DNA of 64,000 nucleotides from Alcanivorax sp. (GTDB taxonomy: Bacteria; Pseudomonadota; Gammaproteobacteria; Pseudomonadales; Alcanivoracaceae): positions 28,879 through 92,878 of the forward strand of contig NZ_NVWY01000032.1 in NCBI RefSeq assembly GCF_002733835.1, read 5' to 3'. Shown here piece after piece: positions 32,481-42,605 of this stretch. Every line of letters starts with the position of its first letter. The first letter of the stretch is position 1. Both the position numbers and the translations under genes were made by a program. Below the pieces are notes generated by a model, which was given only the letters and a program-made list of their open reading frames with translations, was not told the origin of the DNA and ran no database searches.

Positions 32481-34160
32481 TCAGGCGACTTTCGACACCG
32501 GAAAGCCTAATGCATTCATGCTTTCCTCAGCCACCTCCAGCACGCCATCACCAATGGGTTTCTGCTCTTCCATGCTTTCCAGGTAGTAATCCACCCCGGT
32601 CAGCGCATCAGCCAGGGTTTCCATGTTTTCTCGAGTCGGCACCTGATCACCGCTTAGCAGCCGGTTGCTGATGTATTTATGGCATGCCTCGGTAACGGCC
32701 TTGGCACGATCCAGTTCCAGGAACATCAGGCCACCCGCAATCGAGGCGAACGTACCGGGCAGGTTGGACAGATGCATGGCATCCCAGTTGTTATCCATGA
32801 ACGAGGAGATGGAGCGCTTGGCCAATGCCAGGCCGGCGCGGCACTCGCCCACCACCGTCATGCGAGCGTCATCCAGTTGATACAGGGAAATATTGGTGTT
32901 GTTGGCAGTGCGGTGGACATCATCTTCCGGGCTAATACTACGCTCCAGGCCCGCCACCACGTTTTCCACTATCAGCAGGTCATCGACCAGCCCATGAAAA
33001 GCCTCTCCTTCCACATTCTGATCCGGGGCCCATTTCGACACTTCCCGGGCGCGCAATTTGATTGCCCGGGATTCGTCATCCTTGTTGATCATGTCCAGGG
33101 TACTGCCCAGGCGATTCAGGCTGGCAGCAACCGACTGGTAATTGGTGTCGGCAACGCCCTGGGAAGCCAAATCCAGGCTTTCCTTCAAATCCGCAATTTC
33201 ATCGCGCATGGCCGTGGCCACAGAACGAATCACCGAGCCGCTGGCACCGGTCATCAATGCCAGCTCACGCTGCAATACGGTGTCACTAACCTCGGACTTC
33301 AGACCAAAAGCCTGCTTCACATCGCCAATGGTGCCGCTATCTTCAGCGGATAGCGAAACGATAAACAGACTTTCCTTGATCAACAGCAGCGGCGCCTCTT
33401 CCGTCACCGCCTGGTCACCATCGTAAACCAGTTTTTTGAGCTGACGATCGAATTGGGATAGCAGGGCCTTGCGAGCAGGCGTAATCGCCATCTGGTCGCA
33501 GTACATGGCTGTCAGCACGGCCTGAGCCACCCACAGAAAGCGGCTTAGACCGCATTGACCTGCCGCACGATCCAGGCGCACCAGCGCCCGGGCCATCAAC
33601 TTGAGATTAGTGGCATTGCCTTGCCCACGCAGAACCCCCAGCAACCCGACCTGGTACATATGCCGCAGGCGACGGGACAGGTCTGACAGTTCGCTAACCG
33701 ATAGCTCTCGCTGGGGAGCTTCAGGTGCACGCTGACGGGACAGGTCGGCACTAAAGAAATGGCTCTCCTGAATCAGGCCTTTTCCACCGGAACGCCGCAG
33801 TTCATTAATCCCACCAATCAGCAAGGCAGGAAGTGTGCGGTTTTTCAGCTGCACATAGTCAAAATAACGGGCCAGCAGGACAATCGCATTACTCAACGCC
33901 TGAATGCGGGCCTCAGAGACTTTTTCCTGTAGCTCCCGAGCGGCCAGCGCCATTTCTTCACTCATTAAAGCTGCTGCAGGCAGCTCAACCACCTGGCAGA
34001 TACCGCGGAGTTGCTGAAAGGCTTGCGCGCAATGCTGCAACTCATCCTGGCGGCTATGGTCGTCCGAAAACGCTTCAAGCTGGTTTTCAGCTTCCGTCAG
34101 GGTGGTATCTATCGCTTCCTTGAGAAAAGTCAGGGAGGTGGTGTTTGTTATGGCAACCAT
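32481..34160 (-). CDS. fimL: FimL-like regulator of type IV pili
   Basis: 559 aa, close to the 564 aa of P. aeruginosa FimL. FimL resembles the N-terminal part of ChpA (histidine phosphotransfer-like helical domains) without phosphorylation sites and controls twitching and virulence through cAMP. Typical segments are SLTFLKEAIDTTLTEAENQL at the start, LSRRLRHMYQVGLLGVLRGQ (~175-194) and VDYYLESMEEQKPIGDGVLE near the end. It is strongly helical. ATG at 34160 has GGAG upstream. It is upstream of nudC and divergent from nhaB, a neighbourhood shared with Pseudomonas. Confidence 0.85.
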   Translation of the reverse strand: MVAITNTTSLTFLKEAIDTTLTEAENQLEAFSDDHSRQDELQHCAQAFQQLRGICQVVELPAAALMSEEMALAARELQEKVSEARIQALSNAIVLLARYFDYVQLKNRTLPALLIGGINELRRSGGKGLIQESHFFSADLSRQRAPEAPQRELSVSELSDLSRRLRHMYQVGLLGVLRGQGNATNLKLMARALVRLDRAAGQCGLSRFLWVAQAVLTAMYCDQMAITPARKALLSQFDRQLKKLVYDGDQAVTEEAPLLLIKESLFIVSLSAEDSGTIGDVKQAFGLKSEVSDTVLQRELALMTGASGSVIRSVATAMRDEIADLKESLDLASQGVADTNYQSVAASLNRLGSTLDMINKDDESRAIKLRAREVSKWAPDQNVEGEAFHGLVDDLLIVENVVAGLERSISPEDDVHRTANNTNISLYQLDDARMTVVGECRAGLALAKRSISSFMDNNWDAMHLSNLPGTFASIAGGLMFLELDRAKAVTEACHKYISNRLLSGDQVPTRENMETLADALTGVDYYLESMEEQKPIGDGVLEVAEESMNALGFPVSKVA

Positions 34161-34551
34161 GGACTCTCCGCAAGCACCAAACTGTTATTATCATCGGGTT
34201 CGTTCGTTAGGCGCGCAAACCCCCGGATACACCCGCAATCGTCAAAACAGGATTGTAAAACAAGGCGCATCAACTTTTGCACGTCATCAAAGACTGCGTC
34301 AACTTTCATTTGTAAGCAACTGATTTATTGATGATTTGTTAACCTGCCCACACTCCTCCCCGTGGCCAGACACGGTTGCGCGTTACGTGCGCCAACCGGC
34401 TGCGTCAATCCCTCCATTGATCCAGGGCAAATTGCCACCCCTTTGCACTGTACTGGGGCAAGCCAAGTCCTTATCATTGCCGCGCCCGAGTTTGGCGTGC
34501 TTCATCCGAGCTGGGCGCCCTTTCCCATTTGCCGTTCAGCAGGAACTCGTC
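34161..34551. other. Intergenic region between fimL and nhaB
   Basis: 391 bp between divergent genes. It must contain both promoters. An AT-rich stretch at about 34300-34340 is the likely promoter zone, but I see no clear -35/-10 pair, operator palindrome or small ORF with a ribosome site. Confidence 0.5.
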
Positions 34552-36144
34552 ATGTCAGCCACGCTAGGCCGCGCCTTTATTCAGAACTTCCTGGGGCAGG
34601 CCCCCGCCTGGTACAAATACACCATCGTTGCCTTCCTGCTGATCAACCCCCTGGTGGCCCTGGCCCTGGGCCCGGTGACGGCGGGCTGGCTGCTGCTGGC
34701 CGAGTTCATTTTCACCCTGGCCATGGCGCTCAAGTGCTACCCCCTGCAACCCGGCGGCCTGCTGGCCATTGAAGCGGTCATGATCGGCCTCACCTCCGCT
34801 GATACCGTGCTGCACAAGGTGGTGGGCAATATCGAGGTGATGTTGCTGTTGATCTTCATGGTTGCCGGGATTTTCTTCCTCAAAGACCTGCTGCTGTTCA
34901 TGTTCACCCGTCTGCTGCTGGGCGTGAAATCCAAAGTGACGCTGAGTCTGCTGTTCTGTGCGGCCGCCGCCCTGCTCTCCGCCTTTCTTGACGCGCTGAC
35001 GGTTACCGCCGTGGTCATTGCCGTATGCACCGGCTTTTATGGCATTTACCACAAGGTAGCCTCCGGCAAGACGTTCCAGCAGAAACACGACCACGGCGAC
35101 GACACCGCCGTGGAAGAGCTGCACCGCGAAGACCTTCGTCGCTTCCGCTCATTTCTGCGCAGCCTGCTGATGCACGCGGCGGTGGGCACCGCACTGGGCG
35201 GCGTTTGCACCTTGGTAGGCGAACCCCAAAACCTGTTGATTGCCAACAAGGCGGGCTGGGAATTCGGCGAATTCTTCCTGCGTATGGCCCCGATTACCCT
35301 GCCGGTGCTGGCAATGGGTCTACTGACCTGCATCTTTCTGGAAATCAGCGGCAGCTTTGGTTACGGCGAAGACATTCCTGAGAAAGTGCGTGGAATCATG
35401 CGTCAGTACGCCCTGGAACAGGACCGTAAGCGCACCCCGCAAAACCGGGCGGCACTGGTGATTCAAGCCATCACAGCCGTGTGGCTGGTGATCGGTCTGG
35501 CCACCCACGCCGCTTCTGTGGGCCTGGTAGGGCTCACCGTCATCATTCTGGCCACCTCCTTCACCGGGATTATCGAAGAACATCGCCTGGGAGCAGCCTT
35601 TGAAGAGGCCCTGCCGTTCACGGCCCTGCTCACCGTGTTTTTCGCCGTGGTGGCGGTCATTGCCGACCAACAGCTTTTCGCGCCGGTTATTGAATATGTG
35701 CTGACCCTGGACAAACACGTTCAAGGCCCCGCCTTCTACATGGCCAATGGTGTGCTGTCGGCTGTCTCTGACAACGTCTTTGTAGCCACGGTATATGTGG
35801 ATGAAGTCGGGCAGGCCCTGCTGAAGAGTGAGATTGACCGGGATACATTCGATCTGCTGGCCGTCGCCATTAACACTGGCACCAACATCCCGTCTGTGGC
35901 CACCCCTAACGGTCAGGCAGCCTTCCTGTTCCTGCTCACCTCGGCACTGGCGCCATTGGTGCGGTTATCCTATGGGCGCATGGTGGTCATGGCTTTGCCG
36001 TACACTATTGTGATGTCGATTACCGGCCTGATCATGACGGCCACCGCGCTAGAACCTGCCACTAACTACATGTACGAGAATGGCTGGATTCAGCACCACC
36101 AGGTGGACGACCTGCAGGAAACACCGGTCATCCCGGGACACTGA
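34552..36144 (+). CDS. nhaB: Na+/H+ antiporter NhaB
   Basis: 530 aa from ATG at 34552 (AGGA 7 bases upstream); the frame from 34336 has no start support. NhaB exchanges Na+ for protons at the inner membrane and gives salt and pH tolerance, apt for a marine organism. About twelve membrane helices are visible. Diagnostic parts are [60 protein letters not shown] and [20 protein letters not shown] near the end. It resembles the P. aeruginosa gene beside fimL. Confidence 0.95.
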   Translation: MSATLGRAFIQNFLGQAPAWYKYTIVAFLLINPLVALALGPVTAGWLLLAEFIFTLAMALKCYPLQPGGLLAIEAVMIGLTSADTVLHKVVGNIEVMLLLIFMVAGIFFLKDLLLFMFTRLLLGVKSKVTLSLLFCAAAALLSAFLDALTVTAVVIAVCTGFYGIYHKVASGKTFQQKHDHGDDTAVEELHREDLRRFRSFLRSLLMHAAVGTALGGVCTLVGEPQNLLIANKAGWEFGEFFLRMAPITLPVLAMGLLTCIFLEISGSFGYGEDIPEKVRGIMRQYALEQDRKRTPQNRAALVIQAITAVWLVIGLATHAASVGLVGLTVIILATSFTGIIEEHRLGAAFEEALPFTALLTVFFAVVAVIADQQLFAPVIEYVLTLDKHVQGPAFYMANGVLSAVSDNVFVATVYVDEVGQALLKSEIDRDTFDLLAVAINTGTNIPSVATPNGQAAFLFLLTSALAPLVRLSYGRMVVMALPYTIVMSITGLIMTATALEPATNYMYENGWIQHHQVDDLQETPVIPGH

Positions 36145-36258
36145 TTTGCCCCGGCTTGCCGGTGTAAAGAGGTGGAAATCGCGAAGCTAGAGGGCAGGAG
36201 CCCAGAAAATGCCACGCTAGCGGCATGGCCTGTTAATACAATGCTGTTGTTGTAACTG

Positions 36259-36999
36259 CTACTGCAGTGGCGTGTCATCCTCCGTCAGGCTCTGCCACAC
36301 GGTAGGCCCACCATTCTTGCCCGCAATGGCGGTCAGCTTGTCGTTGTGGCGCTGTATCTCAGTTTCACTGGGACGAACGACGGCAAGCGCCGGGCGGTCT
36401 GCACTCAAACGTCTGATCGCTTCTGCAGTGGCATCACCTCCCTGTTCACTGCCATCGTTCCCGCCCAGAGACAGGCGGGTCTGCCCGCCGGTCATGGCCA
36501 GATAAACGTCCGCCAGAATTTCAGCATCCAGCAAGGCGCCGTGCAGTTCACGGTGGCCGTTTTCCACGAAATACCGACGGCACAACGCATCCAGGTTATT
36601 TTTCTGTCCCGGATGTTTCTGGCGAGCCATCACCAAGGTATCCAGGACCCCACAACGCTGTTCGATGGTCCCGTACCGGGCGCCAAGCCGGCGCAGCTCA
36701 TGGTTGAGGAAGCCCACGTCAAAAGGCGCGTTATGGATAACCAGTTCCGCCCCGTCGACAAAAGCCAGAAATTCATCCACCACCTTGTCAAAGGTGGGCT
36801 TGTCTGCCAGAAACTCGGTGCTGATGCCGTGAACCGCCAGCGCGCCTGCATCAATCTCCCGTTCAGGATTCAGGTACAGATGCAGGTTATTGCCGGTCAG
36901 GCGGCGATTTTCCATCTCCACGCAACCAATTTCGATCACCCGGTGCCCGTCATTGGGCTCCAGGCCGGTAGTTTCCGTATCCAGTACAACCTGACGCAT
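36259..36999 (-). CDS. dnaQ: DNA polymerase III epsilon subunit (proofreading)
   Basis: 246 aa. The 3'-5' exonuclease that proofreads replication. DEDD catalytic residues: Asp and Glu in VLDTETTGLE (D7, E9), Asp in HNAPFDVGFLNHE, and His/Asp in HGALLDAEILADVYLAMTGG. The C-terminal ~50 residues would bind the alpha subunit. Its start overlaps the rnhA stop by one base (TAATG), the usual rnhA-dnaQ coupling in gammaproteobacteria. Confidence 0.95.
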   Translation of the reverse strand: MRQVVLDTETTGLEPNDGHRVIEIGCVEMENRRLTGNNLHLYLNPEREIDAGALAVHGISTEFLADKPTFDKVVDEFLAFVDGAELVIHNAPFDVGFLNHELRRLGARYGTIEQRCGVLDTLVMARQKHPGQKNNLDALCRRYFVENGHRELHGALLDAEILADVYLAMTGGQTRLSLGGNDGSEQGGDATAEAIRRLSADRPALAVVRPSETEIQRHNDKLTAIAGKNGGPTVWQSLTEDDTPLQ

Positions 37000-37451
37000 T
37001 AGCCTGCTCGCCCCTGCTGTTTCATTTCATCAATACCCCGGTTAGCCAGCGCATCGGCCCGCTCATTGCCCGGGTGGCCACTATGGCCCTTGACCCACTG
37101 CCAGTCGATTTCGTGGCGTTGCACCGCTGCATCGAGGCGTTGCCACAGATCCACATTCTTGACCGGCTGCTTCGAGGCCGTTTTCCAGCCACGCTTTTTC
37201 CAGTTCGCCATCCACTGGGTGATGCCGTCCATGACGTATTTGGAGTCCGTCGTCAGTACCACCTGACAGGGAGCATTGAGGGTCTCCAGGGCCACGATGG
37301 CGGCCATCAGTTCCATGCGGTTGTTGGTGGTCTCAGGCTCGCCACCAAATAATTCCTTCTCCTTGTCACCGTAAAGGAGAATGGCGCCCCAGCCACCCGG
37401 GCCGGGATTACCGCGGCACGCGCCGTCGGTATAGATAATCACGTTCTTCAA
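36999..37451 (-). CDS. rnhA: Ribonuclease HI
   Basis: 150 aa, probably from TTG at 37451 (the codon before [10 protein letters not shown]), four bases past the upstream stop with GGGAG further upstream. RNase HI removes RNA from RNA-DNA hybrids. Catalytic acids are in [25 protein letters not shown] and [10 protein letters not shown], and the last motif is [17 protein letters not shown]. The start codon is unusual; an open frame continues to 37703 but lacks similarity. It is followed directly by dnaQ. Confidence 0.93.
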   Translation of the reverse strand: MKNVIIYTDGACRGNPGPGGWGAILLYGDKEKELFGGEPETTNNRMELMAAIVALETLNAPCQVVLTTDSKYVMDGITQWMANWKKRGWKTASKQPVKNVDLWQRLDAAVQRHEIDWQWVKGHSGHPGNERADALANRGIDEMKQQGRAG

Positions 37452-37455
37452 AGAC

Positions 37456-38232
37456 TCAGGACTCCCTGTTCTGCTGGCCCCAGCGGGCCACCGGTACCGG
37501 CACCACGGTATTGCGTGGTACCTTGCGTTGTCGTGTGGCCAACGGACGCACCACACCGGCGCGTTTTCTTGCCACCAGCAGGTATGTATTGCCGTGACGC
37601 GGCCAGAGGAAACGCCCAAGCCAGTCCAGCAGGCGCACCCGGCTGCGACCACGATCGGACAGCGGCATAGTATAGAAGCCACTGGCCATGCCATCGACCT
37701 CAAATCCGAGAACCTGTAACCAGTCGGTCAATCGATTGGGGCGATAATAGCGCCCCATCCACCCCGGTGACTTCCACCAGAGCAGCCAGCGGGCCAGCCC
37801 CATCACGCTGACGGGATGAAACCCGATGATCGCCATCTTGCCGCCCGGCGCCATGCAACGCGACGCTTCACGCAATGCCTGGTGAGGATCGGCGGCGAAA
37901 TCCATGGTGTGATGCAGCAACAGCACATCCACACTGCTTTTCGCAATCGGCAACAGATCCAGACGCGACTGTAATTTCACCCCGGTAAAACCGGGCGGCG
38001 CGATGCTGGTTTGCCAACGCAGCGGCGATTCCGACAGGAGATCACGGCCATCACCGGCATAAATCGCCACCGCGCGCTGGCCCGCCTGGCTGCGCAGCCA
38101 CTCGGTCAGCATGGCTTTTTCTTCGCTCAGCAAGGCCTGGCCCGGTTCACTGTCGAGCCATTCATCAAAACCCCTTCCCAATTCGCCGGAGGAGGCATTG
38201 AACGAGATACGGTTGAGTGGAGGTAGCTGCAT
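37456..38232 (-). CDS. SAM-dependent methyltransferase (rnhA neighbour)
   Basis: 258 aa from ATG at 38232. A class I methyltransferase with Methyltransf_11 layout: [12 protein letters not shown] is a weak glycine loop, then [20 protein letters not shown] and [20 protein letters not shown]. Homologues sit between gloB and rnhA in pseudomonads. The substrate is unknown. It is divergent from gloB with ~97 bp between starts. The C-terminus is rich in Arg and Pro and may be disordered. Confidence 0.8.
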   Translation of the reverse strand: MQLPPLNRISFNASSGELGRGFDEWLDSEPGQALLSEEKAMLTEWLRSQAGQRAVAIYAGDGRDLLSESPLRWQTSIAPPGFTGVKLQSRLDLLPIAKSSVDVLLLHHTMDFAADPHQALREASRCMAPGGKMAIIGFHPVSVMGLARWLLWWKSPGWMGRYYRPNRLTDWLQVLGFEVDGMASGFYTMPLSDRGRSRVRLLDWLGRFLWPRHGNTYLLVARKRAGVVRPLATRQRKVPRNTVVPVPVARWGQQNRES

Positions 38233-38329
38233 AGCGGACAATCTCTTGATCCATGAATGCGTGAGCCGGATGATGAAGCACTGAAACAGGTGCCAACGGA
38301 CCTGCTTACAGACAGGAGCGTACCACGAC

Positions 38330-39103
38330 ATGACAGCCAGCCCTATCGCTATCCCCGCCTTCAATGACAACTATATCTGGGCATTTCATCAACAGGATCA
38401 ATGTGTTGTCGTCGACCCCGGTGACGCCGCACCGGTGGAGCGCTACCTCAGCGAAAACGGTCTGATGCTGTCCGCGCTTTTGATCACCCATCACCACCCG
38501 GACCATGTGGGCGGTATTGCGGCATTGACCAAAGACCGCGATATTCCCGTGTACGGCCCAGCAGCGGAATCCATTCCGGCCATGAGCCACCCGCTCCACG
38601 ACGGCGACACCATCACGCCTGTGGGCACCGACCTCTCGTTCACCGTCATGGCCGTACCCGGTCACACCCTGGGCCATATCGCCTTTATCAACGCGGCACA
38701 GCGCTGGCTTTTTTGCGGCGACACCTTGTTTGCCGGGGGCTGCGGTCGTCTGTTCGAAGGCACGCCGGAGCAAATGCTCCATTCCCTGCAGCGTCTGGCC
38801 GCCCTGCCTGATAATACCCAGGTGTTCTGTGCCCACGAATACACCCAGGCCAACCTGACCTTCGCCGCCGCCGTCACCCCGGAAGACCCCGCCGTACGGG
38901 CGCGCTTGCAGGCCGTCATTGAGTTGCGCCAAAAAGGTAAAATCACGCTGCCTTCCACCCTCGCGGAAGAAAAAGCGACCAACCCGTTTTTACGCAGTGA
39001 TGACAAAGACTTGAAGGATTCCTGTCAGCGCCATGAGCCTGGCTGCGGGGATTCTGATATGCAGTGTTTTGCGGCCTTGCGTCGCTGGAAGGACAACTTT
39101 TAG
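38330..39103 (+). CDS. gloB: Hydroxyacylglutathione hydrolase (glyoxalase II)
   Basis: 257 aa. A zinc metallo-beta-lactamase-fold enzyme that hydrolyses S-lactoylglutathione, finishing methylglyoxal detoxification. The metal motif THHHPDHVGG (~residue 56) is present, with later ligands in VPGHTLGHIAF, CGDTLFAGGCGRLFEG and CAHEYT. The glutathione-binding C-terminal domain ends EKATNPFLRSDD. mltD follows 63 bp downstream on the same strand. Confidence 0.95.
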   Translation: MTASPIAIPAFNDNYIWAFHQQDQCVVVDPGDAAPVERYLSENGLMLSALLITHHHPDHVGGIAALTKDRDIPVYGPAAESIPAMSHPLHDGDTITPVGTDLSFTVMAVPGHTLGHIAFINAAQRWLFCGDTLFAGGCGRLFEGTPEQMLHSLQRLAALPDNTQVFCAHEYTQANLTFAAAVTPEDPAVRARLQAVIELRQKGKITLPSTLAEEKATNPFLRSDDKDLKDSCQRHEPGCGDSDMQCFAALRRWKDNF

Positions 39104-39166
39104 CGCCTCGTCCTTGCCGCGCCGCCTATCCGTCGCCAGAATGCATGAAATTTTTAGCGTTACTCC

Positions 39167-40783
39167 ATGATTATGAAAAAAATTATTCCTTTAGCCCTTT
39201 TTCTCGGGCTGGGCGTCCTTGGTGGTTGTGCAACCAATAAGCCCCTTGAAGATCTTCCCCCCATGCCGGCTGCCGAGCCTTCCGTGGATGACGTCAATTT
39301 GGCGAACGGCATGGACGAACCCAGCCCAGTCGAAGACGGCGAAAATCAGCCAACCGCCGACGACCTCTGGATGCGCTTGCGCGCTGGCTACGGGCTCGAT
39401 TTGAGTATCGAAAACGACCGGATTCGTGTGCAACGTGAATGGTACGCGCGCCACCCAGAGTATTTCACCCGCGTCACGACACGTTCAGAACGCTACCTGC
39501 ACTACATCGTCGAGCAAGCCGAAGCCCGCGATATGCCGCTGGAACTGGCCTTGTTGCCAATCGTAGAAAGTGCTTTTGATCCCTTTGCTTACTCCCATGC
39601 CCGCGCGGCGGGGCCCTGGCAGTTTATTCCCTCCACCGGGGATTATTTCGGCATGCAGCGCACCTGGTGGGAAGACCAACGCCGGGACATCCTCAAGTCC
39701 ACCAATGCCGCATTGGATTACCTGCAGCAGCTCTCCAGCCGCTTTGAGGGTGACTGGCTACTGGCGCTAGCCTCTTACAACGCCGGGGGCGGCACTGTAT
39801 CGCGAGCCATCCGTCACAATAAAGAAGCTGGAAAGCCCACCGATTTCTGGAACCTGAACCTGCCCCGCGAAACCACCGCGTATGTCCCTAAATTACTGGC
39901 CATCGCCCAGATTGTCGGTGACCCGCAGGCCTACGGCGTCCCCCTCCACCCCATCGCCAACGAACCCTACTTCGCCACGGTAAAAACCGGCGGGCAAATC
40001 GACCTGGCCCAAGCCGCACGTTTGGCGGATATTTCTGTGGAAGAGCTCTACCTGCTCAACCCGTCCTATAATCGCTGGGCCACATCCCCGGATGGCCCCT
40101 TCCGGTTGTTAGTCCCTGTGGATCGGGCCGAGAATTTCCAGACGAAACTGGCCAGCCTGCCCAAAGACCAACGCATGCAGTGGGCCCGTTACGAAATTCG
40201 GCCCGGCGATAATCTGGGCGCCATTGCCCGCCAGTACCGCACGACCCCCCAGGTACTTCGCAACATTAACCACATGAAGAACAACACCATTATTGCCGGC
40301 CGCACCCTGCTGATTCCCGGCCCGGCGTCCTCCAGCAGCGACTACAGCCTTAGTGCTGAATCGCGCCTGGCCAAAAAACAGTCCAAGCAACCCAAGGGTC
40401 GCCAGCGCGTCGATTACACGGTGCAGCCCGGTGATACGCTCTGGGAAATCGCCCGCCGCCATAACGTCGGCGTACCTGAGTTGGCCAAATGGAATAGCAT
40501 GGCCCCCAAAGACAGCCTGCGTATAGGCCAGAGCCTAGCGGTGTGGACCAAGGGAAGCCTGGCGGCCAGCCCGGCCAGCAACACGCCCTCCTCCAGCAAC
40601 CCGAACATGGTGCGCAAGGTCCGCTATGCGGTTCGCAACGGCGATTCCTTGTATGCCATTGCCGACCGCTTTAATGTATCGGTCAACGATATAAAAAGCT
40701 GGAACAACACTGTAGCCAGCAATCGATACCTACAACCCGGGCAACGGCTGACAGTCTACGTTGATATTCGCCAAACGCACTAA
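39167..40783 (+). CDS. mltD: Membrane-bound lytic murein transglycosylase D
   Basis: 538 aa. Lipoprotein signal MIMKKIIPLALFLGLGVLGGC, with lipobox LGGC at about residue 21 (ATG at 39173 is also possible). The SLT domain has catalytic Glu (~134) in LPIVESAFDP then ARAAGPWQFIPSTG, and Asn-Ala-Gly in ASYNAGGGTVSRAI. It cleaves peptidoglycan glycan strands with 1,6-anhydro products. Three C-terminal LysM repeats start near residues 341, 415 and 485. The 3' end overlaps the next gene by 23 bp. Confidence 0.95.
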   Translation: MIMKKIIPLALFLGLGVLGGCATNKPLEDLPPMPAAEPSVDDVNLANGMDEPSPVEDGENQPTADDLWMRLRAGYGLDLSIENDRIRVQREWYARHPEYFTRVTTRSERYLHYIVEQAEARDMPLELALLPIVESAFDPFAYSHARAAGPWQFIPSTGDYFGMQRTWWEDQRRDILKSTNAALDYLQQLSSRFEGDWLLALASYNAGGGTVSRAIRHNKEAGKPTDFWNLNLPRETTAYVPKLLAIAQIVGDPQAYGVPLHPIANEPYFATVKTGGQIDLAQAARLADISVEELYLLNPSYNRWATSPDGPFRLLVPVDRAENFQTKLASLPKDQRMQWARYEIRPGDNLGAIARQYRTTPQVLRNINHMKNNTIIAGRTLLIPGPASSSSDYSLSAESRLAKKQSKQPKGRQRVDYTVQPGDTLWEIARRHNVGVPELAKWNSMAPKDSLRIGQSLAVWTKGSLAASPASNTPSSSNPNMVRKVRYAVRNGDSLYAIADRFNVSVNDIKSWNNTVASNRYLQPGQRLTVYVDIRQTH

Positions 40784-42593
40784 ACTTACCTTTGCCCTGC
40801 TGGGCTTGTTGCTTGGCGTGGTCTGCCACGCCGAGCCCACTCGCAGCCACGGTTACCACCCGTTTGGCAGCCTCAAGTACCCCGCCGATTTCCAGCACCT
40901 CGATTACGTCAACCCGGATGCCCCCAAGGGCGGCACCCTGCGATTATTCGGCCAGGGCACCTTCGACAGCCTGAACCCCTATATTCTTAAAGGCCGCAGC
41001 CCGGCCGATACGCCGGGCATCCAGATGTATGGGGTCACGGAAATCGCCGACAGCCTGCTAATGGGCAGCCAGCCACACAACCCACTTGGCGATGAGGCAG
41101 GCACGGCCTACGGGTTGATTGCCGACTGGCTGGAATACCCCGAAGATCGCAGCTGGTGCACCTTCCATATTCGCGACGAAGCCCGCTTCCACGACGGTCA
41201 CCCGATTCGCGCCGACGATGTGGTCTTTTCGGTAAATACCCTGCGCGAAAAAGGCCACCCGGAGTTCACCCTGCGCCTGGCCGATATCGCCAGCGTGGAA
41301 GCCCTTGACCCGCAAACGGTGAAATTCACTTTCCACCGGGGGCGCCGGGATCTGCCTCTGATGGCAGGCGCTATTCCGATCCTGCCGCGCCATTACTGGC
41401 AGAAGCATGATTTCGAAAGCGCCTCACTCACCCCGCCGCTGTCCAGTGGCCCCTATCAAGTCACCCATGTGGACGCCGGGCGTAAAGTGACGTTTAGCCG
41501 GGTAAAGGACTACTGGGCCAAAGACCTGCCGGTAAACCGGGGCCGCTATAATTTCGACACGGTGGAATTCGAGTTCTACCGCGATGCAGATGTGGGCTTC
41601 GAAGCCTTCAAGGCCGGTGGCTACGATCTACACTACGATTACAGCTCCAAACACTGGGCCACCGCCTATGCGTTCTCCGCCCTGGAAGACGGCAAGGTAA
41701 AACGCGCCGAAGTGCCCCATCAGATTCCTCGCCCGGTACAGGCCTTCTTCTTCAATACTCGCCGCGCCCCGTTCAATGACATCAATGTCCGCCGCGCCGC
41801 CAGCCTGCTGTTCGATTTCGAGTGGTCCAACAAGAACCTGTTCAGCGGCGCCTATCAACGCACACAAAGCTGGTTTCCCAACAGCGACTACCGAGCGGGC
41901 ACACCCGCTCCCGAGGCAGAAAAAGCCTTGTTGACGCCGTTTCTGGATCAGCTGCCGAACGATTATTTTGACGCAGACATCAACCCGCCGGTGAACGATG
42001 GCAGCGGACAGATACGCCACCGCATGCGCGAAGCGCTGGCGCTGCTTAAAGAAAGCGGCTGGAGACTCGAGGGGCAAACCCTGGTCAATGCACAAGGCCA
42101 ACCGCTGCAGTTCACCGTTTTGAATTACCATAATCCGGGCATTTACCGCATTCTTGCGCCCTGGTTTCGCAATCTGAAACGCCTGGGCATCGATGCCCAA
42201 TACCGGGAAATCGACCCGGCGGCCTATAAGCAGCGGTTGGATAGCTTCGATTACGATGTGGTGCTCTTTGTATTACCGATTCAGGCCTACCCGGGCCCGG
42301 AACTGAAAGACTATTTTCTTTCCGACAGCGCCAAGGTGGTCGGCAGCCGCAACCTGGCGGGTATTCGCAACCCGGTGGTGGATTTTCTGGTTGACCATGC
42401 GCTCAGCACCGATAACGAAGCTGACTACCGGCTCAGCCTGCAAGCGCTGGACCGCATGTTGCGCTACCAGCAATACGGCGTCCTGAACTACTATATCAGC
42501 ACACACCGCATTGCCTGGTGGGACAAGTTTGCCCGCCCACCGGAACCAATCCCCTACGGACTGGGTCTGGACACTTGGTGGGTCAAAAAATAA
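40761..42593 (+). CDS. ABC transporter periplasmic binding protein, first of two (YejA/NppA-like)
   Basis: 610 aa from TTG at 40761, inside the last codons of mltD; no ATG fits. Signal peptide LTFALLGLLLGVVCHA with cleavage after CHA. Family-5 solute-binding protein: [51 protein letters not shown] and the end GLGLDTWWVKK. Such proteins bind peptides or peptide-nucleotide antibiotics. It is the first gene of a five-gene transport operon (to 48128). The second binding protein 12 bp downstream is similar but not the same. Confidence 0.9.
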   Translation: MIFAKRTKLTFALLGLLLGVVCHAEPTRSHGYHPFGSLKYPADFQHLDYVNPDAPKGGTLRLFGQGTFDSLNPYILKGRSPADTPGIQMYGVTEIADSLLMGSQPHNPLGDEAGTAYGLIADWLEYPEDRSWCTFHIRDEARFHDGHPIRADDVVFSVNTLREKGHPEFTLRLADIASVEALDPQTVKFTFHRGRRDLPLMAGAIPILPRHYWQKHDFESASLTPPLSSGPYQVTHVDAGRKVTFSRVKDYWAKDLPVNRGRYNFDTVEFEFYRDADVGFEAFKAGGYDLHYDYSSKHWATAYAFSALEDGKVKRAEVPHQIPRPVQAFFFNTRRAPFNDINVRRAASLLFDFEWSNKNLFSGAYQRTQSWFPNSDYRAGTPAPEAEKALLTPFLDQLPNDYFDADINPPVNDGSGQIRHRMREALALLKESGWRLEGQTLVNAQGQPLQFTVLNYHNPGIYRILAPWFRNLKRLGIDAQYREIDPAAYKQRLDSFDYDVVLFVLPIQAYPGPELKDYFLSDSAKVVGSRNLAGIRNPVVDFLVDHALSTDNEADYRLSLQALDRMLRYQQYGVLNYYISTHRIAWWDKFARPPEPIPYGLGLDTWWVKK

Positions 42594-42605
42594 CAAGGAG
42601 TCTTT